Source: Mycobacterium botniense (GTDB lineage Bacteria; Actinomycetota; Actinomycetes; Mycobacteriales; Mycobacteriaceae). From it: 64,000 bases of DNA. The notes under the pieces are model-generated. The model ran no database searches. It saw only the letters and a list, made by a program, of their open reading frames with translations, and was not told the origin of the DNA. Shown piece after piece: positions 9,834 to 17,898 of this stretch (position 1 is the stretch's first letter; each line of letters opens with the position of its first letter). The translations under genes and the position numbers were made by a program. Location of the stretch: the NCBI RefSeq assembly GCF_010723305.1, contig NZ_BLKW01000002.1:1178001-1242000 (forward strand), given 5' to 3'.

Positions 9834-9855
9834 CAGAGCCGTTGCGTAGGCTCTG
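9834..9855 (+). promoter_or_regulatory. Stem-loop between rpsF and ssb
   Basis: CAGAGCC (9834-9840) and GGCTCTG (9849-9855) form a 7-bp stem with an 8-base loop inside the unusually long 149-base rpsF-ssb gap. No T-run follows. It may be an RNA-processing or attenuation site that adjusts ssb relative to rpsF. Confidence 0.4.
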
Positions 9856-9920
9856 CGATAGGCGCTTACCGCAAAGCGTCGGGCTCAAATCTATCCACGC
9901 ACGGATCCCAGGAGGACGTT

Positions 9921-10415
9921 GTGGCTGGTGATACCACTATCACCGTCGTCGGTAACTTAACCGCCGACCCCGAGCTGCGGTTCACCCCGTCCGGTGCTGC
10001 CGTGGCGAACTTCACCGTCGCCTCAACGCCGCGGATCTATGACCGCCAGAGTGGAGAATGGAAAGACGGCGAGGCATTGTTCTTGCGCTGCAATATCTGG
10101 CGAGAGGCAGCCGAGAACGTGGCCGAAAGCCTCACCCGGGGCGCGCGGGTGATCGTCACCGGCCGGCTCAAGCAGCGGTCCTTCGAAACCCGCGAGGGCG
10201 AAAAACGCACCGTGGTGGAGGTCGAGGTCGACGAAGTCGGCCCGTCATTGCGCTACGCCACCGCCAAGGTCAACAAGGCCAGCCGGAGCGGCGGTGGAGC
10301 GGGCGGAGCCCGACCAGCGTCGGCTGCGCCGAGCGCTGGAGCCGCTGACGACCCGTGGGGCAGCGCGCCCGCCGCGGGCTCGTTCGGTGACACTGATGAC
10401 GAACCACCCTTCTGA
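9921..10415 (+). CDS. ssb: Single-stranded DNA-binding protein
   Basis: A 164-residue SSB, the same length as the M. tuberculosis protein. The OB-fold occupies about 1-115 ([55 protein letters not shown] in pieces), followed by a Gly/Ala/Ser-rich linker and the acidic protein-interaction tail DDEPPF. GTG 9921 follows GGAGG. Coats ssDNA in replication and repair and recruits partners through its tail. Confidence 0.97.
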   Translation: MAGDTTITVVGNLTADPELRFTPSGAAVANFTVASTPRIYDRQSGEWKDGEALFLRCNIWREAAENVAESLTRGARVIVTGRLKQRSFETREGEKRTVVEVEVDEVGPSLRYATAKVNKASRSGGGAGGARPASAAPSAGAADDPWGSAPAAGSFGDTDDEPPF

Positions 10416-10462
10416 TACCGACTTGAGCCCAGGAACGAAAGAGGAACGAGAGAGAAAGATCC

Positions 10463-10714
10463 ATGGCTAAATCGAAACGGCGCCCCACGCCGGAAAAGCC
10501 GGTCAAGACGAAGAAGTGCGTGTTCTGCGCCAAGAAAGACCAAGTGATCGACTATAAAGACACGGCGCTGCTGCGCACCTACATTAGTGAACGCGGCAAG
10601 ATCCGGGCGCGCCGCGTCACAGGTAACTGTGTGCAGCACCAGCGTGATATCGCGCTCGCGGTGAAAAACGCCCGGGAAATGGCGCTGCTCCCATTCACGT
10701 CATCAGCGCGGTAA
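10463..10714 (+). CDS. rpsR: 30S ribosomal protein S18, zinc-binding type
   Basis: An 83-residue S18 of the C+ type: CVFCAKK with two cysteines, and a third in GNCVQHQRD, as in M. tuberculosis RpsR1. Zinc-lacking paralogues replace such proteins under zinc limitation in mycobacteria. It partners with S6 encoded two genes upstream. AAAGAGGAACGAGAGAG precedes the ATG. Confidence 0.96.
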   Translation: MAKSKRRPTPEKPVKTKKCVFCAKKDQVIDYKDTALLRTYISERGKIRARRVTGNCVQHQRDIALAVKNAREMALLPFTSSAR

Positions 10715-10747
10715 CCGATAAAGGGCCGGAACGGAAAGAGCACAGCG

Positions 10748-11206
10748 ATGAAATTGATCCTTACCGCCGACGTCGATCATCTCGGTTCTGTCGGCGAAAC
10801 CGTCGAGGTCAAAGACGGGTATGGGCGCAACTTCTTGCTTCCGCGCGGGTTGGCGATCGTGGCCACTCGGGGCGCGCAGAAGCAGGCTGAGGAGATTCGC
10901 CGCGCGCGGGACAGCAAAAAGGTGCGCGATTTGGAGCACGCCAACGAGATCAAGGGCGCCATCGAGGCGCTGGGCGTGGTCACGCTGCCGGTCAAGGCCG
11001 CGGGCGATACCGGCAAGCTCTTCGGCTCGGTGACCGCCGGTGATGTGGTCGGCGCGATTAAGGCGGCCGGTGGACCGAACCTCGACAAGCGGATCGTGCG
11101 GTTACCCCGGGAACACATCAAGGCGCTGGGAGCTCATTCGGTGTGGGTACGTTTGCATCCCGAAGTCGACGTCGAGGTAGCGCTCAACGTCGTGGCGAAA
11201 GACTAA
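10748..11206 (+). CDS. rplI: 50S ribosomal protein L9
   Basis: A 152-residue L9 with the N-terminal 23S-binding domain ([44 protein letters not shown] in part), the long connecting helix and a C-terminal domain. Last gene of the rpsF operon; a strong hairpin follows 15 bases after the stop. Confidence 0.97.
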   Translation: MKLILTADVDHLGSVGETVEVKDGYGRNFLLPRGLAIVATRGAQKQAEEIRRARDSKKVRDLEHANEIKGAIEALGVVTLPVKAAGDTGKLFGSVTAGDVVGAIKAAGGPNLDKRIVRLPREHIKALGAHSVWVRLHPEVDVEVALNVVAKD

Positions 11207-11221
11207 TCGGGCAATGAGGCG

Positions 11222-11248
11222 GGTGGCGGCCGCTGCGTGGCCGCCACC
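11222..11248 (+). terminator. Hairpin terminator of the rpsF-ssb-rpsR-rplI operon
   Basis: GGTGGCGGCC (11222-11231) pairs without mismatch with GGCCGCCACC (11239-11248) around a 7-base loop. There is no U-tract, as is common for mycobacterial terminators. Confidence 0.8.
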
Positions 11249-11737
11249 AGTGCTCCCAGCCGGGCGAACAAATCCCGGTCACTTCTCACTTAGCTAACGT
11301 AACGGTTCGTTAACGCAGCGCATAACTGACCGCAACACAACACGCCCGAAATCGCAACCCGGCCCGACACGCCGAAGAGATTCTCATCCACAGAATTCAC
11401 GGCGGGTTATCGTCCGGCTAGCTGCGGTGATGGTGCAACACCCGACATCGGTCCACAGGTTGTCCACAACCGCTTCAACACGGCGACAAATATATATGCA
11501 CACTCGATGCACAGGTTTATGAACAGTGCCACTTGGAGTCCGTGCCAGCAACGTTTAACGTCGACCGTCGCGAGACGAATGCCGGCGTGTCAGCACGAGA
11601 TGATGCGAGTCCGCGCAGCGGGTCATCCAGGAGGTGGGCAGGTGGGCTGAGGCGAGCGGTGTCGGTGTCTTGTTCTACTGTTCACGACATTCGAATGTGC
11701 GTTCGACAGCTGCTGCGTCGAGGGGAGGTGAGCGCCC
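11249..11737. other. Gene-free stretch upstream of dnaB with DnaA-box-like sites
   Basis: No convincing gene. It contains a TTGTCCACA at 11460-11468, identical to the mycobacterial DnaA-box consensus, two weaker relatives at 11384-11392 (TCATCCACA) and 11449-11457 (CGGTCCACA), and then an AT-rich run ACAAATATATATGCACA near 11490. The M. tuberculosis gene Rv0057 that lies here is missing. Confidence 0.6.
11460..11468 (+). promoter_or_regulatory. DnaA box (TTGTCCACA)
   Basis: Exact match to the mycobacterial DnaA-box consensus, with two near matches within 76 bases upstream and an AT-rich run about 25 bases downstream. It lies 270 bases upstream of dnaB, so DnaA may act on replicative helicase transcription here. 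Binding is inferred. Confidence 0.55.
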
Positions 11738-13552
11738 ATGGCGGTTATCGACGATCTCGGCTATCCCGGCATGGATGCGTCGCCATCCAGTGACGACTTC
11801 GGCCGTCAGCCCCCACAGGACCTCGCCGCTGAGCAGGCGGTGCTGGGTGGGATGTTGCTGAGCAAGGATGCGATCGCCGATGTAGTGGAACGGCTTCGGC
11901 CCGGCGACTTCTATCGGCCGGCGCACCAAAATGTTTACGACGCAATTTTGGACCTCTATGGGCGCGGCGAGCCGGCCGATGCGGTGACAGTAGCCGCTGA
12001 ACTGGACCGCCAAGGCCTGCTGCGCCGGGTGGGAGGCGCGCCCTACCTGCACACGCTGATCTCGACAGTCCCGACGGCCGCCAACGCGGGCTATTACGCG
12101 GGGATTGTCGCCGAAAAAGCACTGCTACGCCGGCTGGTGGAGGCCGGGACGCGGGTGGTGCAGTACGGCTATGCGGGTGCAGAGGGCGCTGATGTGGCCG
12201 CGGTGGTCGACCGCGCCCAGGCCGAGATCTATGACGTCACCGACCGGCGTCTCTCTGAGGACTTCGTCCCACTCGAGGATCTGCTGCAGCCGACGATGGA
12301 CGAGATCGACGCCATCGCGTCCAATGGCGGCATAGCGCGCGGCGTGCCGACCGGGTTCACCGAACTCGACGAGGTGACCAACGGGCTGCACCCCGGACAG
12401 ATGGTCATCGTCGCCGCCCGCCCGGGGGTGGGAAAAGCGCTGGCACTCAACACGCCGCTGCCCACTCCCTCGGGGTGGACCACGATGGGCGACGTCGCCG
12501 TCGGTGACGAACTGCTGGGCGCCGACGGGATGCCGACCCGGGTGCTGGCCGCGACCGATGTGATGCTGGGTCGCCCGTGCTACGAGATCGAGTTCTCCGA
12601 CGGCACGGTCATCGTCGCCGATGCCGATCACCAATGGCCGACCGGGTATGGCATCCGCACGACAGCTGAACTGCGTTGCGGTCTGGACACGATCGCGGCA
12701 GCCGGCTCGATTGCGCCCTATGCGGAGCGCCGCGCGACAGCCACCTTGATGGCACCGGTGCTGCAGCTGACCGCGGTGCGCCGGGTGCGCAGCGTTCCGG
12801 TGCGCTGCGTCCAAGTGGACAACGCCGCGCACTTGTATCTGGCGGGCCGCGGCATGATACCCACGCATAACTCCACTTTGGGATTGGATTTTCTGCGGTC
12901 GTGTTCGATCCGCCACCGGATGGCCAGCGTCATCTTCTCGTTAGAGATGAGCAAGTCCGAGATCGTGATGCGCCTGCTGTCGGCGGAAGCGAAAATCAAA
13001 CTGTCCGACATGCGTTCAGGTCGTATGAGTGATGATGACTGGACCCGGCTGGCGCGGCGGATGAGCGAAATCAGCGAGGCACCATTGTATATTGATGACT
13101 CGCCGAACTTGACGATGATGGAGATCCGCGCTAAGGCGCGCCGGCTGCGGCAGAAAGCCGACCTGAAGCTTGTCGTCGTGGACTACCTGCAGCTCATGAC
13201 CTCGGGTAAAAAGTTCGAGTCGCGGCAGGTGGAAGTGTCGGAATTCTCGCGCAGCCTCAAGCTGCTCGCCAAGGAGCTGGATGTTCCCGTCGTCGCGATC
13301 AGCCAGCTCAACCGCAGTCCTGAACAACGCCACGATAAGAAGCCGATGCTGGCTGATCTTCGGGAAAGTGGTTCACTGGAACAAGATTCAGATTTGGTGA
13401 TTCTGCTGCATCGCCCTGATGCTTTCGAACGCGACGATCCGCGCGCCGGCGAGGCCGATCTGATTGTTGCTAAGCACCGCAACGGCCCAACCAAGACGGT
13501 CACCGTCGCGCACCAGCTGCATCTGTCGCGGTTCGCCAATATGGCGCGGTAG
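11738..13552 (+). CDS. dnaB: Replicative DNA helicase with in-frame class 3 intein
   Basis: The precursor is 604 residues; removing the intein leaves a 459-residue helicase. Seen: N-terminal domain with QDLAAEQAVLGGMLLSKDAI, RecA-like domain with the Walker A motif split as GVGK / STLGLDFLR by the intein, Walker B LVVVDYLQLM, and VAISQLNRSPEQR and SGSLEQDSDLV. DnaB unwinds DNA ahead of the replisome, so correct splicing is essential. A strong GGGGAGGTGAG lies 6 bases before the ATG. It is single here, without the Rv0057 neighbour found in M. tuberculosis. Confidence 0.97.
   Translation: MAVIDDLGYPGMDASPSSDDFGRQPPQDLAAEQAVLGGMLLSKDAIADVVERLRPGDFYRPAHQNVYDAILDLYGRGEPADAVTVAAELDRQGLLRRVGGAPYLHTLISTVPTAANAGYYAGIVAEKALLRRLVEAGTRVVQYGYAGAEGADVAAVVDRAQAEIYDVTDRRLSEDFVPLEDLLQPTMDEIDAIASNGGIARGVPTGFTELDEVTNGLHPGQMVIVAARPGVGKALALNTPLPTPSGWTTMGDVAVGDELLGADGMPTRVLAATDVMLGRPCYEIEFSDGTVIVADADHQWPTGYGIRTTAELRCGLDTIAAAGSIAPYAERRATATLMAPVLQLTAVRRVRSVPVRCVQVDNAAHLYLAGRGMIPTHNSTLGLDFLRSCSIRHRMASVIFSLEMSKSEIVMRLLSAEAKIKLSDMRSGRMSDDDWTRLARRMSEISEAPLYIDDSPNLTMMEIRAKARRLRQKADLKLVVVDYLQLMTSGKKFESRQVEVSEFSRSLKLLAKELDVPVVAISQLNRSPEQRHDKKPMLADLRESGSLEQDSDLVILLHRPDAFERDDPRAGEADLIVAKHRNGPTKTVTVAHQLHLSRFANMAR
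12437..12871 (+). mobile_element. DnaB class 3 mini-intein (145 residues)
   Basis: The insert interrupts Walker A between GK and ST. It begins with Ala (ALALNTPLPTPSGW) instead of Cys or Ser and ends GMIPTHN before the extein Ser. It carries the class 3 marks: Trp in block B (ADHQWPTG), Cys in block F (VPVRCVQVDN) and Thr in block G (IPTHN). There is no endonuclease domain, unlike the roughly 416-residue M. tuberculosis DnaB intein. As I recall, the M. leprae DnaB intein has this reduced size too. Class 3 splicing starts at the block F cysteine. Confidence 0.93.
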
Positions 13553-13725
13553 TCATCCGGTACCGGTTCTCACCGAACGTGGTGGAATCTCACGAATGGT
13601 GGCCGAGTGGTTAATGCTCGTCCTCGTGACATGACAATGGCGGCTGCGCCGCGAAGGTGAGAATATCTTGAACTGTTGACGTCACGAAGGAGCCTCTGCA
13701 CCAACGACATTGGTTCGTTAGCTGC

Positions 13726-15471
13726 TCATCGGACCGCCATGATGGGCAGTTGCAGATATGAGGAGTGTTCCCCGCCGGTGTGGATGATGTGCTGTCCGCT
13801 GTTGCGCGGGGCGTATTCACGTAGTCCGGGCATCCATGGGCCAAATAGGTTTTGCGCGCTGATGATCAGCCTGAGCTGCTCGCCGGGGTAAAAGACCAGC
13901 CCGATCGGCAGCAGGTCGATATCGACGGCGACGACTTCACCGGGAGTCAGTTTCTCGATGCGGTCGAAGCTGTGGACGGGGACTTCGTCGGTCGACATCG
14001 TCTCGTCTAAGTGCCGCATCGACACGCGCAGGCGGCCGCTGGATCCCTTGTACCGCAGGATCGACGCTCCCCGCTCGGTGACATCGTGGATCATGGCGCC
14101 GTGGTTGGGCACGGTGAAGCCCTGCAAAGGTGTTCCCTGCTCACTGAGCTTCTGGACGAAGACAAACAGATCCATGTCGTCAGCGCCCTCCGCCTCGACC
14201 CACAGCCGCGCTTTGGGGTAGCCGACCATCGTGGTCTCGTGGTCGAAGCGGACAATGAAGGACACCCAGCTTGGATTAGCTTGCGTGTCGTAGACCGTCG
14301 TCACCTGCTGCGCAGGCGCCTGGGTGCGTAGTGTGCGTGAGCGGCCGTCGAGGTAGTACTTCGTGTAGGCGATGCCCTCCGGCGGGAACTGATGGGCGGC
14401 CAGATTGACCCTGTCGCCGCCTTCCAGGTCGAGAAGGGCGTACCGCACGCGCGGCGTCTGTTCCCAGCCGTTGTCCTCACCCTTGAGGAAATGATCGAAA
14501 AACCGGCGCAGATCCTCGGTGTTGGCCTCGTCGTAGTAGTCGGGCCATTCCTGGCTGTTGTGGATGCGCAACCACTTGTCCTTCGACCCAATTTGCCGCC
14601 AGGCGCGGAAAGTGCCCGCCGTATGCAGCGTGTTGGAGTAGCTGGCCACGACGTATGCCGGCACAGTAATCCGGTCGACGCGCGGGATCTTGTTCTGCCA
14701 CAACTGATTCATCAGCGGGTAGCGCTGTGCCTCGGCGAGAATGTCTTCCTTGCGGTTCTTGCCCCAGAAGCTGTTGTCGCGGAGTTGTCGGGCGAACCCG
14801 GTGTCGGGTATTCCGCCGCGCATCACCAGATCGCGGTAGACGTCGCTGATCCCCTCCCACGGGTTGATCGCCGCCAGGTGGGGCGGCTGTTCGGCCGCGG
14901 TAAACCATTGCGCGACCGCTAGATAGGAGGTGCCGCTCATGGCGACCTTGCCGCTGCACCAATCCTGAACGGCCAGCCACTCAATGAGATCATGGCAGTC
15001 TTGGCCTTCTTGACGGTCCCACAGCACGCTGTCACCTTCAGAGTCGCTGACGCCCCGAGGATCGGGATTGCAGATGGCGTAACCGTGAGCACACCAGTAC
15101 GCGGGGTCAGGCCCCTCGAACTTGTGCAGACCCGACACGATCGCGTTGTCCAGACCGACCAACCCGAACACTGCCATCGCGGCCGGGGCGCTGCCCTCAC
15201 CCTTACCGTACGGGCTCCACGCCACGATGACCGGCACCTTCTCGGCGCCGGCCGGCCGGAAGATGTCGACATAGATCGTCACTCCGTCACGGAGGGTGAC
15301 CGGGACGTCCTTGTCGAGCACGATGTCGACCGGTAGCGCCCTAAACGGAGGCGCGAGCCGAAAGCCGGCGGGTAGGGTCCGCGTGCCGGGATCGAATCCG
15401 CTGAGCACACCGTACCTGTCACCCGGTTCCAACGGATGCGATGGCATAAACACCTTCTCCACCCGAGCCAT
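13726..15471 (-). CDS. CocE/NonD family X-Pro dipeptidyl-peptidase-like hydrolase
   Basis: A 581-residue serine hydrolase. Seen: N-terminal alpha/beta-hydrolase domain with VPVIVAWSPYGKGEG, PDPRGVSDSEGD, the nucleophile elbow MSGTSYLAVAQWF, and a C-terminal jelly-roll from about residue 360 (PKARLWVEAEGADDMDLFV, PGEQLRLIISAQNLF), as in cocaine esterase and glutaryl-acylases. The ATG at 15471 is used because AAAGGAGG lies just upstream; the frame opens further but without a site. It faces the TetR gene divergently over 113 bases. Likely cleaves an ester or amide; substrate unknown. Confidence 0.88.
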   Translation of the reverse strand: MARVEKVFMPSHPLEPGDRYGVLSGFDPGTRTLPAGFRLAPPFRALPVDIVLDKDVPVTLRDGVTIYVDIFRPAGAEKVPVIVAWSPYGKGEGSAPAAMAVFGLVGLDNAIVSGLHKFEGPDPAYWCAHGYAICNPDPRGVSDSEGDSVLWDRQEGQDCHDLIEWLAVQDWCSGKVAMSGTSYLAVAQWFTAAEQPPHLAAINPWEGISDVYRDLVMRGGIPDTGFARQLRDNSFWGKNRKEDILAEAQRYPLMNQLWQNKIPRVDRITVPAYVVASYSNTLHTAGTFRAWRQIGSKDKWLRIHNSQEWPDYYDEANTEDLRRFFDHFLKGEDNGWEQTPRVRYALLDLEGGDRVNLAAHQFPPEGIAYTKYYLDGRSRTLRTQAPAQQVTTVYDTQANPSWVSFIVRFDHETTMVGYPKARLWVEAEGADDMDLFVFVQKLSEQGTPLQGFTVPNHGAMIHDVTERGASILRYKGSSGRLRVSMRHLDETMSTDEVPVHSFDRIEKLTPGEVVAVDIDLLPIGLVFYPGEQLRLIISAQNLFGPWMPGLREYAPRNSGQHIIHTGGEHSSYLQLPIMAVR

Positions 15472-15538
15472 ATGCCTCCTTTGACATCGCGGCGCGCCCT
15501 CCGCTCTTCCCGACGATAGGGCCCAACCCGGCAAGAAA

Positions 15539-15552
15539 TCAACAGCCGTTGA
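15539..15552. promoter_or_regulatory. Dyad TCAAC-N4-GTTGA, possible TetR operator
   Basis: A perfect 5-bp inverted repeat with a 4-base spacer in the short divergent promoter region between the hydrolase and the TetR gene, 33 bases upstream of the TetR start. TetR proteins usually bind such dyads in their own divergent promoter. Confidence 0.4.
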
Positions 15553-15584
15553 GATGATCGCGCGGGCGACGGTAGATTCGGGGC

Positions 15585-16319
15585 GTGACCGCTAACAGGA
15601 CGCCGGCGGTGCGCCGCGGGCGTCGGCCCGGTATCAGCACAACCCGGCAGGCCATCCTCGACGCGGCCCGCGCCCGGTTCGCCAGCGATGGATTCGCTGC
15701 GACGACGATCAGGCAGGTCGCTGCCGATGCGGGAGTCGACGCTTCGCTGGTGATGCAGTTCTACCAGTCGAAAAATGAGCTGTTCGGCGCGGTCATGTCG
15801 ATATCGCCGGAGGCGTTGGCAGATTTGACTCATGCGTTCGAGGGACCCGTCGAGCGCCTCGGCGAACGTGTGGTTCGCGCCTTTCTGGGTGTGTGGGAGG
15901 GCGCTTCTCAGGATTCGGACGCGCTCATGGCGATGCTGCGGGGCGCCATCGTCAACGAGCGCGCAAACGCACAGCTACGGGAGTTCATCCAAGCCCGGCT
16001 ACTCGACAGCATCGACTCATGGCCGGTCCGCCACGACGATGCGGCGCTGCGCGCCGGACTGGCGTCGGCGATGCTCGTCGGGATCGTCGTCGGACGACGA
16101 ATCGTCGGTGTTCCGGTGCTTGCGAATGCAGACCGGGAAACACTCGTCGAACTTCTCGCACCGGCAGTCCAGAGCGTGCTGACATCGCCGGCCTCGGAAT
16201 CGGAGAGTTCGTCAGGCGAACTCGTGCGCAGCAGACAGGAGACGAACCGCGAATGCCAAGACGAACGGAAGCGCACTGGTGCGGCTGAGCGTGAGAGCCC
16301 GCATGTAAAGACTCACTAG
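15585..16319 (+). CDS. TetR family transcriptional regulator
   Basis: A 244-residue regulator with the TetR helix-turn-helix at about 20-65 (RQAILDAARARFASDGFAAT, IRQVAADAGVDASLVMQFYQSKNELF) and a C-terminal ligand domain (a TetR_C-type DALMAMLRGAIVNERANAQL). The last 40 residues are polar and low-complexity. GTG start at 15585. It is divergent from the CocE-type hydrolase and probably represses it; the hydrolase substrate or product would be the inducer. Confidence 0.9.
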   Translation: MTANRTPAVRRGRRPGISTTRQAILDAARARFASDGFAATTIRQVAADAGVDASLVMQFYQSKNELFGAVMSISPEALADLTHAFEGPVERLGERVVRAFLGVWEGASQDSDALMAMLRGAIVNERANAQLREFIQARLLDSIDSWPVRHDDAALRAGLASAMLVGIVVGRRIVGVPVLANADRETLVELLAPAVQSVLTSPASESESSSGELVRSRQETNRECQDERKRTGAAERESPHVKTH

Positions 16320-16878
16320 CCTCGGTGATATCTGACGGGTGATTGCGGTGCGATGCGGGTCTGTTAATGTCGAGCCCTAATGGCGGTAATGTCATCGATG
16401 AAGCTCGACTTGAGTTGGCACACTTAATCTTTGCAGATCTCTGTGCGAATGTGATTGCTGCTGGCCGTCGCTCAACCGTTTGCGCTTCGCGCTTTGCGCC
16501 GACCGAGCGTCGGGAAAGCAGATCTCGGACTGCCAGGCGATCACAGACACGGACGTGTTCACGCATCAGTCACTCGAAGCCGGCCTATCACATCAAATCT
16601 ATTGTGCTGCAATATATCTAGTGCACATACCGAATTGTCCTACCAGGGAGCACTTGAGCCATACCACAACTGGGGAGACACCGCGGCAAAGGCGACTTCG
16701 AGAGCGGCCGCGTTCGCGCTCATCGGTATCTCCTCCCTCAGCCGGTTCGCGATGAGCCCTAAGACGGAACAGGCCCTAACACGCACGGGGCCGACTGACG
16801 CCTTCGACACCGCGCGATATCGGCTGGGTAGCTTGTCGGGCACGTGCCATCTCCAGTCATGCCAACCCTACCTTGCAT
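16320..16878. other. Gene-free stretch
   Basis: Several short frames overlap on both strands, but none has a family signature or ribosome binding site. GC content looks lower than in the flanking genes. I see nothing functional before the IdeR-like dyad at 16879. Confidence 0.5.
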
Positions 16879-16897
16879 ATAGGTAAGGCTTCCCTAT
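16879..16897. promoter_or_regulatory. IdeR-like iron box
   Basis: ATAGGTAAGGCTTCCCTAT agrees with the IdeR consensus TTAGGTTAGGCTAACCTAA at 14 of 19 positions and is itself an almost perfect dyad. It lies about 35-55 bases upstream of the presumed -35 of the M-box transcript, so iron may also influence this PE/PPE locus. Sequence match only. Confidence 0.45.
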
Positions 16898-16933
16898 CGC
16901 TCACTCAAAAGTGTTGAGGCACATCACGTTAGC

Positions 16934-16965
16934 TTGACCAGTCCGAGTGGTCGTGCCAGTATTAC
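16934..16965 (+). promoter_or_regulatory. Promoter of the M-box/PE/PPE transcript
   Basis: TTGACC at 16934-16939 and a TATTAC/AGTATT element at 16958-16965, spaced about 18-20 bases, would start transcription close to 16971, exactly where the riboswitch begins. Confidence 0.4.
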
Positions 16966-16970
16966 CACGC

Positions 16971-17132
16971 GTGCACCTCGCTAGGTGAGGCTTCTGCACC
17001 GGACACAGGCCACTGACCCCGAACGTCGAGAGACGGGTCAGGACAGCTCCTCCCGGCCTAAGGGTTGAGCCCAAGTGGCTTCCGAAGATTGATCGGATAC
17101 GCCGTGCAGTGCCGAAACCCGGACGAGTGGGG
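16971..17132 (+). promoter_or_regulatory. M-box (ykoK) magnesium riboswitch aptamer
   Basis: The conserved core of the Mg2+-sensing M-box is visible in order: CTAGGTGAGGCT, CAGGCCACTGACCCCGAACG, CGTCGAGAGACG followed by GGTCAGGACAGCTCC, CCTAAGGGTTGAGCCCAAG and GTGCCGAAACCC near the 3' end. CTCG (16977-16980) can pair with CGAG (17124-17127) to close it. In M. tuberculosis M-boxes precede Rv1535 and the PE20 (Rv1806) operon; here it also precedes a PE/PPE pair. High Mg2+ is expected to shut the downstream genes off. Confidence 0.9.
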
Positions 17133-17222
17133 TGTCGCCGCGGTTGATCGTCAGGTGGCCCGACCCTTTTGTGCGACGTATCGGCATCCCTTGTGCCCTG
17201 GCCGTGAGGAGGTGAGAGCGAG

Positions 17223-17303
17223 ATGAGTCCTAGTGATAGTCCCTATCCGAGTTCGGTGACCGTTTTGCTCAGATCAGTCCTCGGTTTAGTCCTCTTTAGC
17301 TGA
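17223..17303 (+). CDS. 26-residue leader peptide candidate between M-box and PE gene
   Basis: An ATG at 17223 is preceded at the right distance by a strong GAGGAGGTGAG (17206-17216). The ORF has 26 codons: a Ser/Pro/Asp N-terminal half (MSPSDSPYPSS) and a hydrophobic second half (VTVLLRSVLGLVLFS). It ends 18 bases before a terminator-like hairpin. Proline/acid-rich leader peptides that stall or destabilise ribosomes at low Mg2+ regulate Mg2+ transporters in other bacteria, so a role in the riboswitch expression platform is plausible but inferred. Confidence 0.5.
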   Translation: MSPSDSPYPSSVTVLLRSVLGLVLFS

Positions 17304-17321
17304 ATCAGACTGCACTGACCG

Positions 17322-17348
17322 AGCGTTCACGGGCACGCTTTGTTTTGC
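17322..17348 (+). terminator. Putative terminator of the M-box expression platform
   Basis: AGCGT (17322-17326) and ACGCT (17335-17339) form a short stem followed by TTTGTTTT. It lies after the aptamer and leader ORF and 250 bases before the PE gene, the right place for Mg2+-controlled termination. Confidence 0.45.
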
Positions 17349-17594
17349 TATGCGCGCGTGTCGATTCCGAACCTAGGATTCTGCAGTTCTCGAGTTCTGG
17401 TCGCATCGTTACGGGAGGTTGTGATGTCGTTGCCGCCGCTGTGCCGAAGCTGTTCGCGGGTGTTGCCGGCGATGGTTCGCACTGCATCACCCACCTCTGG
17501 GCAGACGATGCCGAAGCTGTAGGCGTGGCTTTATCACCGACCTCGGACGCCACCGGCGCGGAGGTTAACTGCTGCACTGATAAGGAGAAGTTCG

Positions 17595-17897
17595 ATGGCT
17601 TTTGTTGTGACACAACCGGAAACGCTCGCAGGTGCGGCGGGCGACTTGGCACGGATCGGGTCGGCGGTAGCTACGATGAACGAGGCTACTTGGGCACCGA
17701 TCACTGGTGTGGTGCCGCCCGCCGCCGACCAGGTTTCGGTTTTGACGGCGCTCGAGTTCGCCGCCTACGGCCAGCTATATCGGATGCTCAGCGTTCAGGC
17801 TGAGCAGGTTCTCGACGCGTTCGTCGCTACCTTGAGGGACAGTGCTGGATCGTATGCGCTCACCGAAGCCGCCAACACTGTTGTCGCCGGGGGGTGA
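17595..17897 (+). CDS. PE family protein (PE20-like)
   Basis: A 100-residue stand-alone PE domain. Seen: MAFVVTQPETLAGAAGDLAR at the start (PE is PET here), a helical hairpin, and the export signal region YALTEAANTVV near the end, where YxxxE (YALTE) is the type VII secretion motif. AAGGAG lies 7 bases upstream. With the PPE gene, which begins one base after its stop, it should form a heterodimer exported by an ESX system. Context (M-box, PE then PPE) matches M. tuberculosis PE20-PPE31, linked to Mg2+ uptake across the outer membrane. Confidence 0.93.
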   Translation: MAFVVTQPETLAGAAGDLARIGSAVATMNEATWAPITGVVPPAADQVSVLTALEFAAYGQLYRMLSVQAEQVLDAFVATLRDSAGSYALTEAANTVVAGG

Positions 17898-17898
17898 G

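Noticed and set aside
13562..13571. Palindrome CCGGTACCGG after dnaB
   Set aside because: Ten bases only, too short and too common in high-GC DNA to call a terminator.
13590..13630. Sequence resembling a serine-tRNA D-arm (GTGGCCGAGTGGTTAATG)
   Set aside because: No matching acceptor stem, anticodon loop or T-arm follows at the needed spacing.
17345..17803. Plus-strand 152-codon frame upstream of and overlapping the PE gene
   Set aside because: Cys-rich, no family signature, no ribosome binding site, overlaps the clear PE gene in another frame and the riboswitch platform.
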